Assembly: GCA_002729595.1 (NCBI GenBank)
Contig: PBYL01000308.1
Location: 1 to 37,129, forward strand
Length of the DNA: 37,129 nucleotides
From: Thalassovita sp.
Lineage (GTDB): Bacteria > Bacteroidota > Bacteroidia > Cytophagales > Flammeovirgaceae
Direction of reading: 5' to 3'
Position numbers and translations under genes: made by a program. This document shows, one piece after another, positions 36,701 through 37,129 of this stretch. Within the stretch, counting starts at the first letter, position 1, and each line of letters opens with the position of its first letter. Below the pieces are notes generated by a model, which saw nothing but the letters and a program-made list of their open reading frames with translations, had not been told where the DNA came from and searched no databases.

Positions 36701-37129
36701 GAAATATAATTGTAACTTAAGTTAGCAGGAGTATTTGGAACTAAAGCAGAATTAGAACTGGTAATTGAGACACCAGTTATTTTTTGATTCTCATCATTAT
36801 CGGTGGTAGATACTTTAATATTAGATATTGATACAGTTTTATCTCCTCCTTGATCTATTGTTGTAATGCCAGTTGGGACAGTAAAATCTGGTGCCGTATT
36901 GTTAGGAGTAACAATTAAAGTAAATGCATTTTGAGAAACAGTCTCTGTTCCATCTGTTACTGAAATTGTAATTTTATATGTTCCATCATCACCATCAGCA
37001 GGAGTGCCATATATTCTACCTGTTGAAGTGATAAACTTTAGCCAATCTGACTCTTCTGGTATTCCTGATACTGAGAATGTTTTTAACCCGGTATGCTCCG
37101 AACTGTTGTCGGTCCAAACTGGATTCAGA
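33700..37129 (-). CDS. Giant cadherin-like T9SS adhesin, N terminus beyond the window (partial)
   Basis: The frame is open from the right edge down to the TAA at 33700, giving about 1142 residues with no start codon in view. An internal TTG at 36489 is only a codon in mid-domain, since translation continues upstream without a stop. From the N side: a putative Ig (He_PIG-like) domain with FITSTGRIYGTPADGDDGTY, then about nine Ig/cadherin-like repeats of roughly 90-115 residues, many ending VNDAPT or similar and containing TVKDDGGTDNSG-type Asp/Gly loops that could bind calcium. The last about 95 residues, GISPGNPDGKNDEWFIESIENYP to PTGVYYYVINLGEGG, form the type B (gliding-motility-associated) sorting domain of T9SS. 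It heads the adhesin, PorP/SprF, PorE-like gene order, resembling the sprB-sprF pairing. The ligand is unknown. Confidence 0.9.
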   Translation of the reverse strand, partial: LNPVWTDNSSEHTGLKTFSVSGIPEESDWLKFITSTGRIYGTPADGDDGTYKITISVTDGTETVSQNAFTLIVTPNNTAPDFTVPTGITTIDQGGDKTVSISNIKVSTTDNDENQKITGVSITSSNSALVPNTPANLSYNYISGSSAFDLTIQTAAGASGSTTIYVTITDDGSTNNSTTKSFTVVVNSTTGAPVITGQSPDPLTVSEDESIALLIDYIDFTYDGNSDNVSIDEITEYENGNYTLNGNIVIPKADYNGTLYIPVTIKDGEGNTSQPYSIEIDVASVNDAPIINDQYDIEIEEDDSYTIKINDLDITDVDNTIDDFTLSASNGTGYTRSGNTITPIENFFGTLTVPVVINDGSANSNTFNLTITVTPVNDAPTISTISNVEVSDDAGQTLLINFGGVDAGEFEDDQNVVSVTAVSSNQALIRDTDINVFYSTNQGSGQIELETIPYASGTAVITVTVKDDGGTANGGIDSKTTTFTVTVIGKNTAPTLAFISDITLQEGDAPAPVSLQNIRDGDDGSQEITITATSSNTALIPNPTISYSQGDTRGTLIYKVNEGKTGSATITVTVKDDGGTDNSGVDTYSDEFVITVVSVNDPPTVDAIADTTILEDTEELIIELTGITDGDADEVQGLTIEATSSRPEIIGDPEVNYTAGASTAQLILNPVANANGVSTTITVTITDDADDPEETTMSFRVYITPINDAPTISNINSTNSISILEGDDTFTQALSGITDGDTETELQNVVSVTASSKNQETFFDELRVEYRDGDTNGDLVFTPKPDINGQDTITITVMDNGGTDNGGINTTTMDIYIDIIPWNDPPTINTPANKEDILKNSEGSCITLNGITDGDPELDQNVTISASSSRPDIIPDPVISDFKPVDGTATLCYEIVPDSRGTAIITLTLEDDGEGPGSNIKTTTFTLSVGLVNNAPIIIGEDGQALDELNLTTTKDVPLDICFSVIDEDQDEIELGEIIERNSNASGEIDNSTFSFNGDSLCFVYDAYDDILSGEDWFEFTICDGVVGDAACDTIRVNITILPSSELKVYNGISPGNPDGKNDEWFIESIENYPNNTVQIYSANGTMVFEVNGYNNDDKVWKGDSNTGITLGSRQLPTGVYYYVINLGEGGIEPKKGTVFIR

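Overview
The window looks like chromosome from an AT-rich member of the Bacteroidota, probably Cytophagales. The evidence is two secreted giants with the type B sorting domain of the type IX secretion system (T9SS), a PorP/SprF family protein, two OmpA/beta-propeller envelope proteins, a TonB-dependent receptor with an N-terminal carboxypeptidase-regulatory-like domain, genes mostly without Shine-Dalgarno sequences, and a few TAnnTTTG-type -7 boxes. The genus cannot be read from the sequence. No tRNA, rRNA, CRISPR array, insertion sequence or phage gene was seen.

Layout. 1-2250: the end of rsfS, then ftsH, closed by a hairpin shared with a convergent gene. 2232-8614 (minus): a nucleotide-sugar cluster, transcribed as rfbF, a UXS-like SDR, a UDP-glucose dehydrogenase-like gene, an RmlC-like cupin and a SAF-domain oxidoreductase. 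A strong terminator then separates a GT4 glycosyltransferase. 8964-16633: an OmpA/beta-propeller protein divergent from a 1605-residue T9SS substrate. 16818-20455: a lipoprotein of unknown function and a convergent TonB-dependent receptor. 20601-23258 (minus): miaA, hemC and a secreted DUF3108-like protein. 23303-26712 (plus): coaX, an outer-membrane protein and a TPR protein. 26757-30277: an amino-acid permease, an exported ApbE flavinyltransferase and an exported L,D-transpeptidase-like protein. 30354-37129 (minus): a cadherin-like T9SS adhesin that runs off the right edge, followed by PorP/SprF and a PorE-like OmpA protein.

How it fits together. Much of the window serves the cell envelope. 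Two loci pair a large T9SS cargo with an OmpA-type protein that can hold peptidoglycan, and one of them also has the PorP/SprF partner. The sugar cluster starts with a CDP-glucose synthase but has neither rfbG nor rfbH. It carries a dehydrogenase/decarboxylase-like pair instead, and its RmlC-like member lacks the expected catalytic tyrosine. This suggests an unusual CDP-activated sugar for a surface glycan and is the best candidate for undescribed biochemistry here. The remaining genes are housekeeping (FtsH, HemC, MiaA, CoaX) or conserved envelope genes of unknown role.
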